NCBI GenBank assembly: GCA_947174215.1
Contig: CAMWIB010000078.1
Location: 1 to 5,689, forward strand
Length of the DNA stretch: 5,689 nucleotides
Direction of reading: 5' to 3'
From: an uncultured Clostridia bacterium
GTDB taxonomy: Bacteria; Bacillota; Clostridia; Christensenellales; CAG-917
Positions 5,002 through 5,689 of the stretch are shown in pieces (position 1 is the stretch's first letter; every line of letters begins with the position of its first letter). Both the position numbers and the translations under genes were made by a program. The notes under the pieces are model-generated. The model did no database searches and was not told the DNA's origin. It worked only from the letters and a program-made list of their open reading frames with translations.

Positions 5002-5689
5002 ATGAAAACAGTCAGACTTCGTACACCTTTTGAAGTAAGCGAAACTCCCCTTTCGGAGTATCCGCGTCCGCAATTTGCGAGAGATAGCTATATGACGCTC
5101 AACGGCAAGTGGGACTACGCCATCTTGCGCAAGAGCGAAACGTTTAAGGGCAACTATCAGGGCAAGATACTTGTTCCGTATTCACCCGAATCATTGCTTT
5201 CGGGACTTCCCGAGGGTACGACCGTCACTCCCGACGACGTACTCTATTATCACCGCACGTTCGAAGTGCCGCAGAGTTTTTTGAACGCCTGCACAATTCT
5301 TCACTTCGACGCGGTTGACTTTGCCTGCGAGGTCAAGCTCAACGGTGTCATAATCGGCGAGCATAAGGGCGGATATATGCCCTTCTCCTTCGACGTAAGC
5401 AGAGCCATAAAAGTCGGCGTAAACGTAATTACGCTTTCCGTAACAGACCCGTCGGATACGTCCTACCACACTCACGCCAAGCAAGCGACCAAGCGCGGCG
5501 GAATCTGGTACACTCCGCAATCTGGTATCTGGCAGAGCGTTTGGCTTGAAAGTATGCCCGCCGCTCACATTAAGGACGTAACTATCGTTCCTAACATCGA
5601 CAACAACACGATAAATCTCACGTTTGAAAAATCTGAAAATCTGCCCGTTGACGTACTCGTACTTGACGGCGACAAGCTCCTCGCTCACG
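5002..5689 (+). CDS. Glycoside hydrolase family 2 protein, N-terminal part only
   Basis: The frame from ATG 5002 stays open for 229 codons to the right edge. The sequence fits the N-terminal jelly-roll sugar-binding domain of GH2 enzymes (beta-galactosidase, beta-glucuronidase, beta-mannosidase group). Visible are LNGKWDYA (33-40), the LVPYSPES strand (57-64), YYHRTFEVP (82-90), HFDAVDFACEVKLNGVIIGEH (101-121), GGYMPFSFDVS (123-133), and the highly typical RGGIWYTPQSGIWQSVW (165-181). The start of the next immunoglobulin-like domain follows from about residue 189. The catalytic TIM barrel with the acid/base and nucleophile glutamates lies outside the window, so substrate specificity cannot be assigned. 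There is no signal peptide, so the enzyme is probably cytosolic and acts on imported oligosaccharides or glycosides. GGAGG at 4992-4996, five bases before ATG, fixes the start. It has its own promoter and is divergent from yfcE. Confidence 0.9.
   Translation, partial: MKTVRLRTPFEVSETPLSEYPRPQFARDSYMTLNGKWDYAILRKSETFKGNYQGKILVPYSPESLLSGLPEGTTVTPDDVLYYHRTFEVPQSFLNACTILHFDAVDFACEVKLNGVIIGEHKGGYMPFSFDVSRAIKVGVNVITLSVTDPSDTSYHTHAKQATKRGGIWYTPQSGIWQSVWLESMPAAHIKDVTIVPNIDNNTINLTFEKSENLPVDVLVLDGDKLLAH

Noticed and set aside
5191..5688. Minus-strand ORF of 165 codons
   Set aside because: It lies fully inside the GH2 gene on the other strand, whose translation shows clear family motifs.

Overview
The window looks like chromosomal DNA from an anaerobic Gram-positive of the Clostridia, probably an uncultured gut-type lineage. 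The signs are strong GGAGG Shine-Dalgarno sequences before every gene, a TTG start, sigma-A-type promoters with 17-bp spacers, a tetrahydrofolate (THF) riboswitch and a DUF5058-type membrane protein. No tRNA, rRNA, CRISPR array, insertion sequence or phage gene was seen.

Left part, minus strand (1-2191): a folate-biosynthesis operon. A sigma-A promoter (2163-2191) transcribes a leader of about 150 nt that folds as a THF riboswitch (about 2044-2126). The leader leads into folC (dihydrofolate/folylpolyglutamate synthase, TTG start at 2005). After 124 bp comes folE (GTP cyclohydrolase I), which runs off the left edge. FolE makes the first committed intermediate of the pterin branch and FolC the last products, so the riboswitch places them under end-product control. 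A dyad just upstream of the folE ribosome binding site may add a second control point.

Middle, plus strand (2351-4225): a two-gene membrane operon with its own promoter. It encodes a DUF5058-like six-helix protein and, 11 bp later, a second protein with about six helices. The second protein ends in an acidic tail built from three in-frame 48-nt tandem repeats. Two adjacent multi-helix proteins of similar size suggest a heteromeric transporter; the substrate cannot be read from the sequence. A 14-bp-stem terminator (4193-4225) closes the operon and also suits the convergent gene on its right.

Right part: a yfcE-type metallophosphodiesterase on the minus strand (4306-4869) with a promoter resembling that of folC. 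It is divergent from a plus-strand gene for a glycoside hydrolase family 2 enzyme (5002 to the right edge, N-terminal 229 residues only), which has a good extended -10 promoter.

The most notable items are the folC THF riboswitch with a likely Shine-Dalgarno-sequestering platform, the uncharacterised DUF5058 membrane pair with its repeat tail, and the open C-terminal extension of FolE.
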